From contig NZ_LGEL01000014.1 in NCBI RefSeq assembly GCF_001636695.1, forward strand, positions 1-64,000: 64,000 nucleotides of DNA, given 5' to 3'. This stretch comes from Pedobacter panaciterrae. Its GTDB lineage: Bacteria; Bacteroidota; Bacteroidia; Sphingobacteriales; Sphingobacteriaceae. Shown one piece after another: positions 1 to 8,914 of the stretch. Under the pieces are notes generated by a model. The model saw only the letters and a list, made by a program, of their open reading frames with translations. It had not been told where the DNA came from and ran no database searches. Position numbers and translations under genes: made by a program. Each line of letters starts with the position of its first letter. The stretch's first letter is position 1.

Positions 1-62
1 CAGAAGACGGCATACCGTATTTCTGCCTGTCTCGTTTGTTCGGAGATGTGTATAAGAGACAG
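1..62. other. Sequencing adapter left on the contig end (Nextera i7)
   Basis: Bases 1-15 match the 3' part of the Illumina P7 flow-cell sequence. Bases 21-28 (TTCTGCCT) match the Nextera i7 index N703 as read in the adapter. Bases 29-62 follow the Nextera read-2 primer, ending in the exact 19-base Tn5 mosaic end at 44-62. A few mismatches (16-18 and around 36-40) look like low-quality read ends. This is recognised from memory of the adapter sequences; it is not biological and genomic sequence starts at about 63. Confidence 0.95.
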
Positions 63-141
63 TTGTTAATATTACATTTAGTTTTTTGATAAATAGAAAA
101 TTAATTTCTGTATTTTGTTGTCAGTTATAATAATTCGACAT

Positions 142-1710
142 ATGTCTTTAAAGCTGTTGATCTCAGTTGTTGCATTTTTTTGTGTTCAGCATGTTGTTTA
201 TGCGCAAAAAGATACAGTTGTTTTTAAAGGATATCCTGTAGTTGCACATACAGATACACTTTTCCATATTAAAAATAAGTTAGGCTCTTTGTCTGCATCA
301 GAAAGGGCCGAGAGAACTTCCTCTAAGGTGGAAGCCTTGTCTGAAGATATTCTTTTCGTGCCGGATTCCTTAATTACAGTGGATGATTCTACTCTTGTCG
401 GCATTGTATATAAAGGCGATATTTTGTTGAGCATTTCTAAAGCTGATGCAGATGCGGTGAATATGGACAAGGAAGTTATGGCCAAAGCCTACCAGGAAAT
501 TATTATAAATAACATCAATAATTATAGGAAAGACACCAATTTAACTGAGCTTTTAAAACGGGCAGGTTTAGGTTTGCTAATTCTTTTTGTGTTGGGGATG
601 TGCATTTATTTCCTTAATAAATACTCTAATAAATTTAATAGTTGGCTGAGCTATAAATTGCATAAAAGGATTGGCCAGATTAAGATTAAGGACTATGAAC
701 TGATCGATAGGAAAAGAGAACTGAAATTAATCAGTAAGTTTCTGAACCTGCTTAAAGTCATAGTAATTCTTTTGCTGATTTACCTTACGTTGCCGGTTAT
801 TTTTAGGCTTTTCCCATGGACAAAGCCCTGGAGTGATAGCCTGATTAACTTTGTCTTAAATCCGTTAAAAAATATATTTAGCTCTTTAATTGACTTTTTC
901 CCAAATCTGATCACTATTGCGGTGATTGTTGGCGTATTTCATTATGTAAAAAGGATGATTAAATTTTTAGCTTACGAGGTTGAAAATGAAAGATTGAAAA
1001 TTAATGGGTTCTATCCGGATTGGGCCAAACCGACATTTAATATTGTGAAGATCTTATTGAATGCCTTTATGCTGGTAATGATATGGCCTTATATTCCGGG
1101 GTCTGATCTGGCAATATTTAAAGGCGTATCTGTATTTCTGGGGATTCTTATTTCTTTTGGATCTTCATCAGCTATTAGTAATGGTGTGGCAGGCATGGTA
1201 ATCACTTACATGCGGCCTTTCAGAATAGGGGATATTGTGAAGATCGGAGATACAACCGGGGCAGTTCTGGAAAAATCATTGTTGGTTACCCGGGTAAAAA
1301 CAATCAAAAATGAGATCATTACAATTCCTAATAGCGCTATTTTGAACGGAAATACGGTTAACTATACAAGTATGTCTGTTAATGAAGGATTGATTATCCA
1401 TACCACCCTTACCTTGGGTTATGATATTCCATGGACAAAAATTCATGAGCTACTAATTAATTCTGCCCTCGCAACCGAAGGTGTTATTAAGGATAGAACT
1501 CCTTTTGTATTACAAACAAGTCTTGATGACTGGTACGTGTCTTATCAGTTAAATGCTTATATCAGTGATCCAAGTATTATGGCTATTATCTATTCAGAGA
1601 TGCATAAAAACATTCACGAAGCATTTGATGAGGCAGGAGTAGAGATTATGTCGCCTCATTACCAGGCCATAAGAGATGGGAATGAAAGTACATTAAGAAC
1701 TAAAACATAG
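142..1710 (+). CDS. MscS-family mechanosensitive ion channel
   Basis: Small-conductance mechanosensitive channel of the MscS family, which opens under membrane tension to release solutes. The protein has a signal peptide (residues 1-21, ending VVYAQ), a periplasmic region of about 115 residues, then about five membrane segments between residues 140 and 345. The MscS core follows at about 340-395: a Gly/Ser/Ala-rich pore helix (FGSSSAISNG), then MRPFRIGDIVKIGD and the IPNS motif. The N-terminal extension makes it longer (522 aa) than E. coli MscS and closer to MscK-like or YbdG-like forms. I chose ATG 142 because it begins a clean signal peptide; an upstream TTG at 115 overlaps a possible -7 box (TATTTTG, 111-117). 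The next gene starts 2 bases downstream. Confidence 0.9.
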   Translation: MSLKLLISVVAFFCVQHVVYAQKDTVVFKGYPVVAHTDTLFHIKNKLGSLSASERAERTSSKVEALSEDILFVPDSLITVDDSTLVGIVYKGDILLSISKADADAVNMDKEVMAKAYQEIIINNINNYRKDTNLTELLKRAGLGLLILFVLGMCIYFLNKYSNKFNSWLSYKLHKRIGQIKIKDYELIDRKRELKLISKFLNLLKVIVILLLIYLTLPVIFRLFPWTKPWSDSLINFVLNPLKNIFSSLIDFFPNLITIAVIVGVFHYVKRMIKFLAYEVENERLKINGFYPDWAKPTFNIVKILLNAFMLVMIWPYIPGSDLAIFKGVSVFLGILISFGSSSAISNGVAGMVITYMRPFRIGDIVKIGDTTGAVLEKSLLVTRVKTIKNEIITIPNSAILNGNTVNYTSMSVNEGLIIHTTLTLGYDIPWTKIHELLINSALATEGVIKDRTPFVLQTSLDDWYVSYQLNAYISDPSIMAIIYSEMHKNIHEAFDEAGVEIMSPHYQAIRDGNESTLRTKT

Positions 1711-1712
1711 GT

Positions 1713-2684
1713 ATGCGAAATGTAATGAAACTTTTTTTACTCTTAATAGTGCTGGGTATCCCTTGTTCAGCTCAGGTTAGTCTGGAGGGATATAACAAGT
1801 ATTTTGCAATTGCTAAGTATGAGAATAAAGAATTATTGATACTTCGAAAATTCAAAACTTCAGGCATTGCTTCATATTTAGCCGTTGATCCAAATGAATT
1901 AACTACAGCAATAATTCCGGCGAATGGAATTGTTGTGAAAGAAACAGGGTTAGCGCAAGCCCTTAGCTATTTTGCGAATACAGCATATTCTAAGGCAATA
2001 TCTTCTGCAAGGCAGTTATCCAGTAGCTTACAGGATGCAGGGATTATACATGGCTTTCAAAAGGAAAAAGGAATAACTTTAACCATTGATTTGTGCCCTT
2101 CACATAAGGTGCTTGACAGGAGGATTTTTACCTCGCTCATTACTGAGTTTCAGAAAACAGAGAAGCCGGTGCCAATTGCAATCTCAATTACCGGCCGGTG
2201 GATGCTTACCCATGCCAACGATTTGAATTGGCTTAAGGATCTTGAAAAATCAAAAGATATAGAGATTACGTGGATAAATCATTCCTATAATCACCATGTG
2301 AGTTCTAGCGCTCCTCTTAAAACTAATTTTTTATTGGAACCCGGCACAGACTTAAATTTTGAAATATTGGGAACAGAATTAGCGATGTTACAGCATGGAA
2401 TGTTGCCATCTGTTTTCTTCCGTTTTCCAGGACTTGTGTCGGATACTGAAGTGGTAAACCGTGTACTCTCTTATGGAATTATTCCTGTGGGTAGCGATGC
2501 ATGGCTTGCAAAAGGCCAGCCTGCCAATGCAGGAAGTATAGTTCTAATTCATGGAAATGGAAATGAACCAGTGGGAGTAGAAGATTTTATCAAATTACTT
2601 AAGAATAAGCAACAAGACATTAAAGGCAAACAATGGATGATGTATGATTTAAGAGAAAGTGTTGAAGATGAGTTTGGTCAATAA
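1713..2684 (+). CDS. Secreted polysaccharide-deacetylase-fold protein
   Basis: Predicted NodB/CE4-type deacetylase exported by a signal peptide (residues 1-20). Family landmarks are visible: a first motif TIDLCPS at 124-130, a metal-binding H-S-Y-N-H-H motif at 190-195, and an R-F-P motif at 237-239. The first motif departs from the usual TFDDGP: only one of the two aspartates is present, so activity cannot be assumed. About 100 N-terminal residues before the domain match nothing I recognise. It starts 2 bases after the MscS gene and is probably co-transcribed. The stop codon lies inside the first unit of a tandem repeat that continues to about 2752. The substrate is unknown; acetylated sugars or peptidoglycan are possible. 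Confidence 0.7.
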   Translation: MRNVMKLFLLLIVLGIPCSAQVSLEGYNKYFAIAKYENKELLILRKFKTSGIASYLAVDPNELTTAIIPANGIVVKETGLAQALSYFANTAYSKAISSARQLSSSLQDAGIIHGFQKEKGITLTIDLCPSHKVLDRRIFTSLITEFQKTEKPVPIAISITGRWMLTHANDLNWLKDLEKSKDIEITWINHSYNHHVSSSAPLKTNFLLEPGTDLNFEILGTELAMLQHGMLPSVFFRFPGLVSDTEVVNRVLSYGIIPVGSDAWLAKGQPANAGSIVLIHGNGNEPVGVEDFIKLLKNKQQDIKGKQWMMYDLRESVEDEFGQ

Positions 2685-2752
2685 GCAATTAGGTCAATAA
2701 GCAATTAGGTTGATAAGCAAATTAGTCAATGAGCAATTAGGTTGATAAGCAA
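2676..2752. repeat. 16-base tandem repeat, about five units
   Basis: Units resembling GGTCAATAAGCAATTA occur at 2676-2691, 2692-2707, 2708-2724, 2725-2739 and 2740-2752, with 15-17 base spacing and small changes (CAA/TGA, extra A). The first unit contains the last two sense codons and the stop codon of the deacetylase gene; each later unit adds more in-frame or near-frame stops. It ends directly at a terminator hairpin. Confidence 0.85.
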
Positions 2753-2785
2753 AAAAGAGCTGCAAAATACTTGCAGCTCTTTTTT
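2751..2785. terminator. Bidirectional rho-independent terminator
   Basis: Perfect stem with arms 2751-2765 and 2771-2785, a GAGCTGCAA core, a 5-base loop (AATAC), an A-run on the left and a T-run on the right. It therefore works in both directions between the convergent deacetylase and ahcY genes. Confidence 0.9.
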
Positions 2786-2820
2786 GTCGATTTGTTTTTA
2801 AAGCGATCGTCTCCTCCTTC

Positions 2821-2905
2821 ACGTCATCTCGACGATAGGAGAGATCTCTTGGCTATGCTAATTTGCTTCGTGTTCAAGAGATCTCTCTTATCGTCGAGAT
2901 GACGT
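2821..2905. repeat. Dispersed inverted repeat, copy 1 (complete)
   Basis: Two 31-base arms (2821-2851 and 2875-2905) pair with a single G-T mismatch around a 23-base loop. Each arm is a 29-base unit beginning GTCATCTCGACGA and ending GATCTCTTG. The left unit recurs identically at 39691-39719. No coding content. It is a REP- or MITE-like element. Confidence 0.85.
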
Positions 2906-3007
2906 AAAAATACGAGATGACTCGACTTTTAGCCACTCAGCTGGCTACTTATAGCCACTCAGCATGACTCCTTGTAGGTGTTCAAGACGACGATTGCTCT
3001 ATCAAAT

Positions 3008-4324
3008 TTAGTATCTGTATGTATCAGGTTTAAATGGACCTTCAACCGGAACACCAATATATTCTGCCTGATGTGCATCTAAAACATCAAGTTCAACACC
3101 GATTTTAGCAAGGTGTAAACGAGCTACTTTTTCGTCCAAATGCTTAGGAAGCACATAAACTTTGTTCTCATACTGATCTGTATTGATCCATAATTCTAAT
3201 TGAGCCAAAGTTTGGTTGGTGAATGAATTAGACATTACAAAACTTGGGTGGCCAGTTGCACAACCTAAGTTTACCAAACGACCTTCAGCCAATAAAATGA
3301 TGTCTTTTCCGTCAATAGTATATTTATCTACCTGTGGTTTGATCTCTACTTTAGTAGCACCATAGTTTTTGTTTAACCAGGCAACATCAATTTCATTGTC
3401 AAAGTGACCAATGTTACAAACGATAGCTTTATCTTTCATGCTTTTGAAATGCTCAGCACGAACGATATCGCAGTTACCAGTTGTAGTAACAATAATATCA
3501 GCTTCTTTAACAGCGGTAGCAAATTTCTTAACTTCATAACCTTCCATTGCAGCTTGTAAAGCACAGATCGGGTCAATTTCAGAAACAATTACACGTACAC
3601 CTTGTGAGCTTAAAGATTCAGCAGAACCTTTACCAACATCACCGTAACCAGCAACAACAGCTACTTTACCAGCCATCATGATATCTGTAGCACGACGAAT
3701 CGCATCTACTAATGATTCACGGCAACCGTATTTGTTATCAAATTTAGATTTGGTAACTGAGTCGTTTACATTGATTGCAGGTAAATGCAATGTTCCGTTT
3801 TTCATACGCTCATATAAGCGATGAACACCGGTAGTAGTTTCTTCTGATAAACCTTTGATGTTGGCGATAAGCTCAGGGAATTTATCGAAAACCATATTGG
3901 TTAAATCACCACCATCATCTAAGATCATGTTTAGCGGCTGGCGCTCAGGACCGAAGTGTAGGGTTTGTTCAATGCACCAGTCAAAACTAGCCTCATCTAA
4001 ACCTTTCCAGGCATATACCTGAATACCAGCAGCAGCAATAGCAGCAGCAGCATGATCCTGAGTTGAAAATATATTACAAGATGACCAGGTAACTTCGGCA
4101 CCCAGTGCAACTAATGTTTCAATTAAAACTGCAGTTTGGATGGTCATGTGAAGGCAGCCTGCAATGCGTGCGCCTTTTAATGGTTGAGAAGGACCAAATT
4201 CTTCGCGTAATGACATTAAACCCGGCATTTCTGCTTCTGCCAGTTCAATTTCTTTGCGGCCCCATTCTGCCAGTGAAATGTCCTTAACTTTGTAAGGAAC
4301 GTAAGTTGTCTCTACTGATGACAT
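3008..4324 (-). CDS. ahcY: Adenosylhomocysteinase
   Basis: S-adenosyl-L-homocysteine hydrolase, a cytoplasmic NAD-dependent enzyme that splits S-adenosylhomocysteine into homocysteine and adenosine in the methyl cycle. Both family signatures are clear: [16 protein letters not shown] at 81-96 and the NAD-binding GYGDVGKG at 226-233. The C-terminus ends in the typical PFKPDTYRY. The length (438 aa) is normal. It is a single gene with a 340-base upstream gap, and a perfect TAAATTTG -7 box lies 33 bases before the start on the same strand. I saw no SAH riboswitch in the leader. Confidence 0.98.
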   Translation of the reverse strand: MSSVETTYVPYKVKDISLAEWGRKEIELAEAEMPGLMSLREEFGPSQPLKGARIAGCLHMTIQTAVLIETLVALGAEVTWSSCNIFSTQDHAAAAIAAAGIQVYAWKGLDEASFDWCIEQTLHFGPERQPLNMILDDGGDLTNMVFDKFPELIANIKGLSEETTTGVHRLYERMKNGTLHLPAINVNDSVTKSKFDNKYGCRESLVDAIRRATDIMMAGKVAVVAGYGDVGKGSAESLSSQGVRVIVSEIDPICALQAAMEGYEVKKFATAVKEADIIVTTTGNCDIVRAEHFKSMKDKAIVCNIGHFDNEIDVAWLNKNYGATKVEIKPQVDKYTIDGKDIILLAEGRLVNLGCATGHPSFVMSNSFTNQTLAQLELWINTDQYENKVYVLPKHLDEKVARLHLAKIGVELDVLDAHQAEYIGVPVEGPFKPDTYRY

Positions 4325-4664
4325 ATTTAAATGATTAAGTTTCTAGTAAACAGCTGCAAATTTACGACTATTTATGTTTATTTATTGCAACAAAAAATGA
4401 ATGAATCCAATTCAAATTATCATGCCTTCTTTGTCATAATTGGTCACATCCACATTCGTGTCTGATTCGTATCAGATTGAAGTCTGCTTCGGATAAAAGG
4501 TACCTTTTGCCCAATAAACTACCTGATTAACCCTATTCTGGCCTTATCTTGTCCAGCAACTGGACGTTTTGATGTTAATTAGTGTTAAAAATGTAGACTG
4601 ATTTTTACATAAAATTATTTGTTGTCTGAAAATTAATATCTTTAAGAAACCAAATGACACCTTT
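4325..4664. other. Divergent intergenic region, 340 bases
   Basis: No gene seen. It contains the ahcY promoter on the left. Two small perfect palindromes are present: TCTGAT-TCGT-ATCAGA (4461-4476) and GTCCAG-CAA-CTGGAC (4551-4565), either of which could be an operator. A weak promoter candidate for the rightward gene is TTTG at 4618-4621 followed by TATCTTTA at about 4637. Confidence 0.6.
4357..4390 (-). promoter_or_regulatory. Probable ahcY promoter
   Basis: On the minus strand a perfect Bacteroidota -7 box TAAATTTG (complement of 4357-4364) is preceded by TTG (complement of 4388-4390). The 23-base spacing is at the long end of the known range. The box ends 33 bases before the ahcY ATG. 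Confidence 0.55.
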
Positions 4665-5915
4665 ATGTTAAAATTCGCTCTCAGCAGTTTAATTATCTGC
4701 GCCCTCTCTTATGGTCAAACTATGGCCCAGGGGAGCAAAATAGACAGTTCCAAAATGGTAACCCTCCGGATAGATCCTTCCAGCGCAAGGGGTGCAGCAG
4801 TATCACAATTTTTTGATGAAGTCAATTTTATCCCATTAGAAACCACTAAAGAGAGTCTTTTTGGCTCGATTAGTCAGCTTAAGATGACGGATGAAAATTA
4901 TTTCGTTTTTGACTGGGAGACGAAAGCTGTGTTAATTTTTACGAAGACAGGAAAATATGTAGCCAAAGTTAATGCCAGTAAAATAGAGAAGGATCCTGAC
5001 TTAAAAGACAATCAGGCTTTTTATGGCTTCGACCTGAAAACAGAAGATGGCAAGACATTAATCCAGATTTCAGCAGGGAAAAAGAAGCATTATTTTGATC
5101 TTACCGGTAAATTGGTGAAGAAAGTTGATGTAGATAAAGCTGATAAATATGCCGACTATAAAAAGTTTGGCGACGGCACCGTTATCGACCAGAATTATCT
5201 GGAGGAAAAAGATAAAGACAGTACTTACTATCATCTTAGCCTAATTAAGGATCAAAAGAAAGTTGAAACCTATTTCCCATATCGTCCCGGAGATTATAAA
5301 AATGACGAGGGATGGCATGGTGGCAGCATTTATGATTATGGGAACCCTGATGAGTTTCTTTATGTAAAGAACTATCAATATAATATTTATAAACTGACTT
5401 CAAAAAGCCTTTCTCTGGCCTATCAGATCTTTTTTCCGGCCGTCAATTCTCTTCCTATAGATTATGGAACAAATCCGATATATAAGGGGAAACGATATGA
5501 ATATTATGAGAAGAACCGTGACTTATTTTATGAAATGGCCAATAGCTATTTACATGGCGATAACCTGTATTTTCAGGTTAGAAATTGGAATTGGAGCAGG
5601 GATGAAAAAAAGGCTTTTATTTATAATTTAAAATCAAATGACTTAACCTCTTTAGCAGATATCGAACCTGATTCTACTTCTCAATTCCTACCTATTACCG
5701 ATTTGACATCTCAGTATGATTTTACAAATCATGGCTTCCATATTGTAACACCTGACTATTTTTATACAAGTTATTCTTCTTTGGCGATGTTTACGTTTAA
5801 GGAACAGAATGAAGAAAAGAACAGAAAGTACAATGCGTTGCTGACTGAATATTTTAAAACCCAAAACAGAAAAGGTAATCCTGTAATTATTCAATTAAAA
5901 CCAAAGAAAAACTAG
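4665..5915 (+). CDS. Secreted six-bladed beta-propeller protein
   Basis: Exported protein of the Bacteroidota six-bladed beta-propeller type. It has a signal peptide (about residues 1-21, ending TMAQG). The segment VNFIPLETTKESLFGSISQL near residues 50-70 is the usual entry to this family, followed by repeated short strands of the form YFVFDWETKAVLIFTKTGK. I see no catalytic motif. It lies 6 bases before a large outer-membrane barrel gene, so the two probably work together, with the propeller as a periplasmic or surface partner. The exact function and ligand are unknown. Confidence 0.7.
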   Translation: MLKFALSSLIICALSYGQTMAQGSKIDSSKMVTLRIDPSSARGAAVSQFFDEVNFIPLETTKESLFGSISQLKMTDENYFVFDWETKAVLIFTKTGKYVAKVNASKIEKDPDLKDNQAFYGFDLKTEDGKTLIQISAGKKKHYFDLTGKLVKKVDVDKADKYADYKKFGDGTVIDQNYLEEKDKDSTYYHLSLIKDQKKVETYFPYRPGDYKNDEGWHGGSIYDYGNPDEFLYVKNYQYNIYKLTSKSLSLAYQIFFPAVNSLPIDYGTNPIYKGKRYEYYEKNRDLFYEMANSYLHGDNLYFQVRNWNWSRDEKKAFIYNLKSNDLTSLADIEPDSTSQFLPITDLTSQYDFTNHGFHIVTPDYFYTSYSSLAMFTFKEQNEEKNRKYNALLTEYFKTQNRKGNPVIIQLKPKKN

Positions 5916-5921
5916 CTCTCC

Positions 5922-8759
5922 ATGTATAAAATTTACGCTCTGGTTGTAGTCATGATATTGGCTGTAACTGTTTTTGATGCAAAGGCACAAACTGCAAATC
6001 CTGCTCCCGCAGGTACAGCAAAAGGGCTTGTAAGAGATACGGTACAAAATTATGTGCTTAAATCCGCTACGGTGTCTGTTTACAAAGCTGCAGACAGTAC
6101 CTTGATAAGTTATCAGGTTACCAATAACTACGGTGAATTTAGTTTTAAGACACTCCCAATTAATATTCCTTTAAGGATTGATATTAGTCATGTAGGCTAT
6201 TTAACTTACAGAAAAAACTTTACCATACCTACAGGTAAAAATATAGTTGACTTAGGAACAATCGTCGCAGAGCGAAGGGATGTAATGCTTAAAGATGTAG
6301 AAATCTCTGTGCCTCCAATAAGCATGAATGGAGACACGCTTGAATTTAACGCCTCTGCATTTAAGCTTGATAGCAATGCGGTGGTGGAAGATCTTCTTAG
6401 AAAAATCCCAAATGTCACCCTGTGGGGAGATGGAAAAATTACTGTAAATGGGAGAGAGGTTAAAAGCTTATTGGTAAATGGTAAATCGTTTTTTGGGGGT
6501 GATTTGAAGATAGCAACCCAAAATCTGTCAAAGAATTCGGTTCAGAAAATACAGGTATATAATACAGCCAGGGATCAGCAAAGTACTCGTGCAGATTCAA
6601 CGCTGGAAATGAATATCAAACTGAAAAAGGGAAAAGATATTGGTTTTTTTGGTAAGGTTGGTATAGGGTATGGTTCAGATAACCGCTATGAAGCGGATGC
6701 GAGTATCAATATGTATTCGCCAAAAATGCAGCTGGCCCTGGTTGGTGCGATGAACAATATTAACAAGACTGCTAATAGTATGAATTCTCTGATGGCTAAT
6801 AGCACGTTTAAAGGGGTAGGGACTAATGTGGAATATCAGCCTGATTTTAGGGCCACAGGTATAAACCGACCCCGTGCTGCAGGCGCGAATTTTGCCTACG
6901 ATTTTATAGAAAAGCCCACTTATCAGAAAAAAAGTACGCTTAAGGCCAATTATTTTATACAGGACAGAAACAGTGATAATTTAACGGAAACACAGACCAC
7001 AACCTCAATAAACAGCACAGATAAAAATATTGAAAAGGGTACTAATATCAGTACCTCATCAAACACAAATCAGCGTTTCGATTCAGGGTATGAACTTGCA
7101 AAAAAAGGACACCGGGTAAATCTCAATCAAGCGGTGAATTTTTCTAACGGAGAAGATATAGACCAGACTTTCCGTTCAGCAGGAACTCTGCAAGATGCCC
7201 TTACAAGTACAAATAATTCCCTTAATACCAGTCATAACAAAAGTGCTAATTATAACGTAAACGGAAGCTATTATTATTCTCCATCATTTTATACAGACAG
7301 GACACGATTTACAGGACTCAGCATGGATTTTAGATTACAGGGATACGAAAATGAAGGAAAGAGGGTAAACATCACTGAATTTAAGTCCTTTATTGATGCT
7401 ACACAGAACCAGAAATTTAACAGGAAATACGATACCAAAAGCAATGGTTCGAATCAGGAGCTGAACTTAACTATTCCGAATTTGCAAAAACTGCTGTTTG
7501 TTAAGGCACGTTTTGCAAGGATAAATTTTAAAATTACCAATAAGTTGAGTTTAAAAACAGACGATAACGATAACCGTGTTGAGGATCTGGATACTTTAAC
7601 TAACACTTACAGGCCTAATGCCTATCTAAATAACCGTGTGAAAACGAATCTGATTGAAGAAACGCCGGGTTTAGGAATTGAAAGGTCTTTTCAGAAAAGT
7701 TTATCTAACAGGTATTATAAATCAATGACGATCAGGTTTCATCCAAAAATGATCATGATGTCACAAGACAACCGCTCTGACCGTTCTTTTCAAAACATCA
7801 AACGCAATTATAGGAAGTTTGTACCGGATGCGGGCATAGACTACTATAATTATCAATATGGAGAATACTCCAGAAGCTATAATCTGAATTATTCTACTAC
7901 ATTGAAGATTCCAACCATACAACAATTGGCTCCTCTTACTGATAGTACCAATTTGTATTATCTGCAAAGGGGCAATATTAACCTAAGGAAATCTGTACAA
8001 CAGACATTGTCGTTTAGCTTTAGTCATGATGATCAGCGCAGTAAGAATACCCTTAATTATTATTTTAGGGCAACCGGAGGGTTTATCAGCGATAACATTG
8101 TTGACAGTCTTATAATCGATGACCAAAACAGACGTACTGTATTCCAGGTAAATGCCGATGGGCATAAGTATCTCACTTTATACGGTTATATCAGAAAAGC
8201 GTATAAATTTAAGACCTCGGAATTACAGCTGGATGTAAATACAGACATGAATACCAACAGGAATCCAGGTTACACCAACAATGTATTTACCTATTCAACC
8301 AATTTAAATACAAACTCCAATTTCAATGTTAATTATACCTATAAAAGTTATTTAGCTATGGCGCTTAACCAGTCATTCTCTACCTATAAATCCAGACAGG
8401 AAGCCTTTAACACGGGATATAATGGGAAAAATCTAGGTACTACACTGAGCAGCAGTTACAATGTAACCAAGAAATTCACCTTGAACAGCAACATCACTTT
8501 TAACAACAGCTCATCTTCCAATACTAAAGACATCAACTTTACCATTTGGAATGCCAGTGCGGTATACCGTTTTCTTAAAGGCAACAATGCAGAGTTTAAG
8601 TTCTCGGCTCTTGATTTACTACGTCAGAATAGCAGTGTGATCAATTATGGAACTTCCAATAGTTTCACGGTTGGTACACAAAATGTATTGCAGCAATATT
8701 TTATGGCCACGATTTCCTATTACCCAAGACAGTTTGGGAAAAAAGCTGCTAAAAAATGA
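5922..8759 (+). CDS. TonB-receptor-like outer-membrane beta-barrel protein
   Basis: Large outer-membrane protein of 945 aa. The order is: signal peptide (1-23, ending DAKAQ); a carboxypeptidase-regulatory-like beta-sandwich (about 33-120, with the typical HVGYLTYRK); a plug-like region (about 125-235, containing EDLLRKIPNVTLWGDGKITVNG); and a long beta-barrel rich in N, S, T, Y and alternating strands to the end. It matches the outer-membrane protein beta-barrel (OMP_b-brl_3) group, which looks like SusC but lacks an associated SusD. The partner here is the propeller protein 6 bases upstream. The cargo is unknown; nutrient uptake or protein export are both possible. Confidence 0.8.
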   Translation: MYKIYALVVVMILAVTVFDAKAQTANPAPAGTAKGLVRDTVQNYVLKSATVSVYKAADSTLISYQVTNNYGEFSFKTLPINIPLRIDISHVGYLTYRKNFTIPTGKNIVDLGTIVAERRDVMLKDVEISVPPISMNGDTLEFNASAFKLDSNAVVEDLLRKIPNVTLWGDGKITVNGREVKSLLVNGKSFFGGDLKIATQNLSKNSVQKIQVYNTARDQQSTRADSTLEMNIKLKKGKDIGFFGKVGIGYGSDNRYEADASINMYSPKMQLALVGAMNNINKTANSMNSLMANSTFKGVGTNVEYQPDFRATGINRPRAAGANFAYDFIEKPTYQKKSTLKANYFIQDRNSDNLTETQTTTSINSTDKNIEKGTNISTSSNTNQRFDSGYELAKKGHRVNLNQAVNFSNGEDIDQTFRSAGTLQDALTSTNNSLNTSHNKSANYNVNGSYYYSPSFYTDRTRFTGLSMDFRLQGYENEGKRVNITEFKSFIDATQNQKFNRKYDTKSNGSNQELNLTIPNLQKLLFVKARFARINFKITNKLSLKTDDNDNRVEDLDTLTNTYRPNAYLNNRVKTNLIEETPGLGIERSFQKSLSNRYYKSMTIRFHPKMIMMSQDNRSDRSFQNIKRNYRKFVPDAGIDYYNYQYGEYSRSYNLNYSTTLKIPTIQQLAPLTDSTNLYYLQRGNINLRKSVQQTLSFSFSHDDQRSKNTLNYYFRATGGFISDNIVDSLIIDDQNRRTVFQVNADGHKYLTLYGYIRKAYKFKTSELQLDVNTDMNTNRNPGYTNNVFTYSTNLNTNSNFNVNYTYKSYLAMALNQSFSTYKSRQEAFNTGYNGKNLGTTLSSSYNVTKKFTLNSNITFNNSSSSNTKDINFTIWNASAVYRFLKGNNAEFKFSALDLLRQNSSVINYGTSNSFTVGTQNVLQQYFMATISYYPRQFGKKAAKK

Positions 8760-8845
8760 TGAGTTGTAGGAATGAAAAGTTTGCTTTCGGTTAGTTATGC
8801 AAAGTAATTTAAAGGTCAAAACTATATTGGTCCTGTCGCCAATGT

Positions 8846-8876
8846 TTTGATGCTAGTTGCAGGTACAGTACCTTTG
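8846..8876 (+). promoter_or_regulatory. Consensus Bacteroidota promoter for the bacilliredoxin gene
   Basis: TTTG at 8846-8849, exactly 19 bases, then TACCTTTG at 8869-8876, matching TTTG-N19-TAnnTTTG. The box ends 38 bases before the ATG of the next gene. Confidence 0.8.
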
Positions 8877-8914
8877 TATACTAAAAGAAGAAAATTAATA
8901 AAAATATTAAGCAT

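Larger units (their letters stand above)
2685..3007. other. Convergent intergenic region, 323 bases
   Basis: No gene seen. From left to right it holds the rest of the tandem repeat, a bidirectional terminator (2751-2785), a 31-base inverted repeat (2821-2905), and an 11-base direct repeat TAGCCACTCAG at 2930-2940 and 2952-2962. It separates the ends of the deacetylase and ahcY genes. Confidence 0.85.

Noticed and set aside
44-62. Tn5 mosaic end as evidence of a natural transposon
   Set aside because: It is joined to an Illumina index and P7 sequence, so it is library adapter.
4325-4450. SAH riboswitch before ahcY
   Set aside because: The leader is AT-rich with no matching stems, and these riboswitches are not expected in Bacteroidota.
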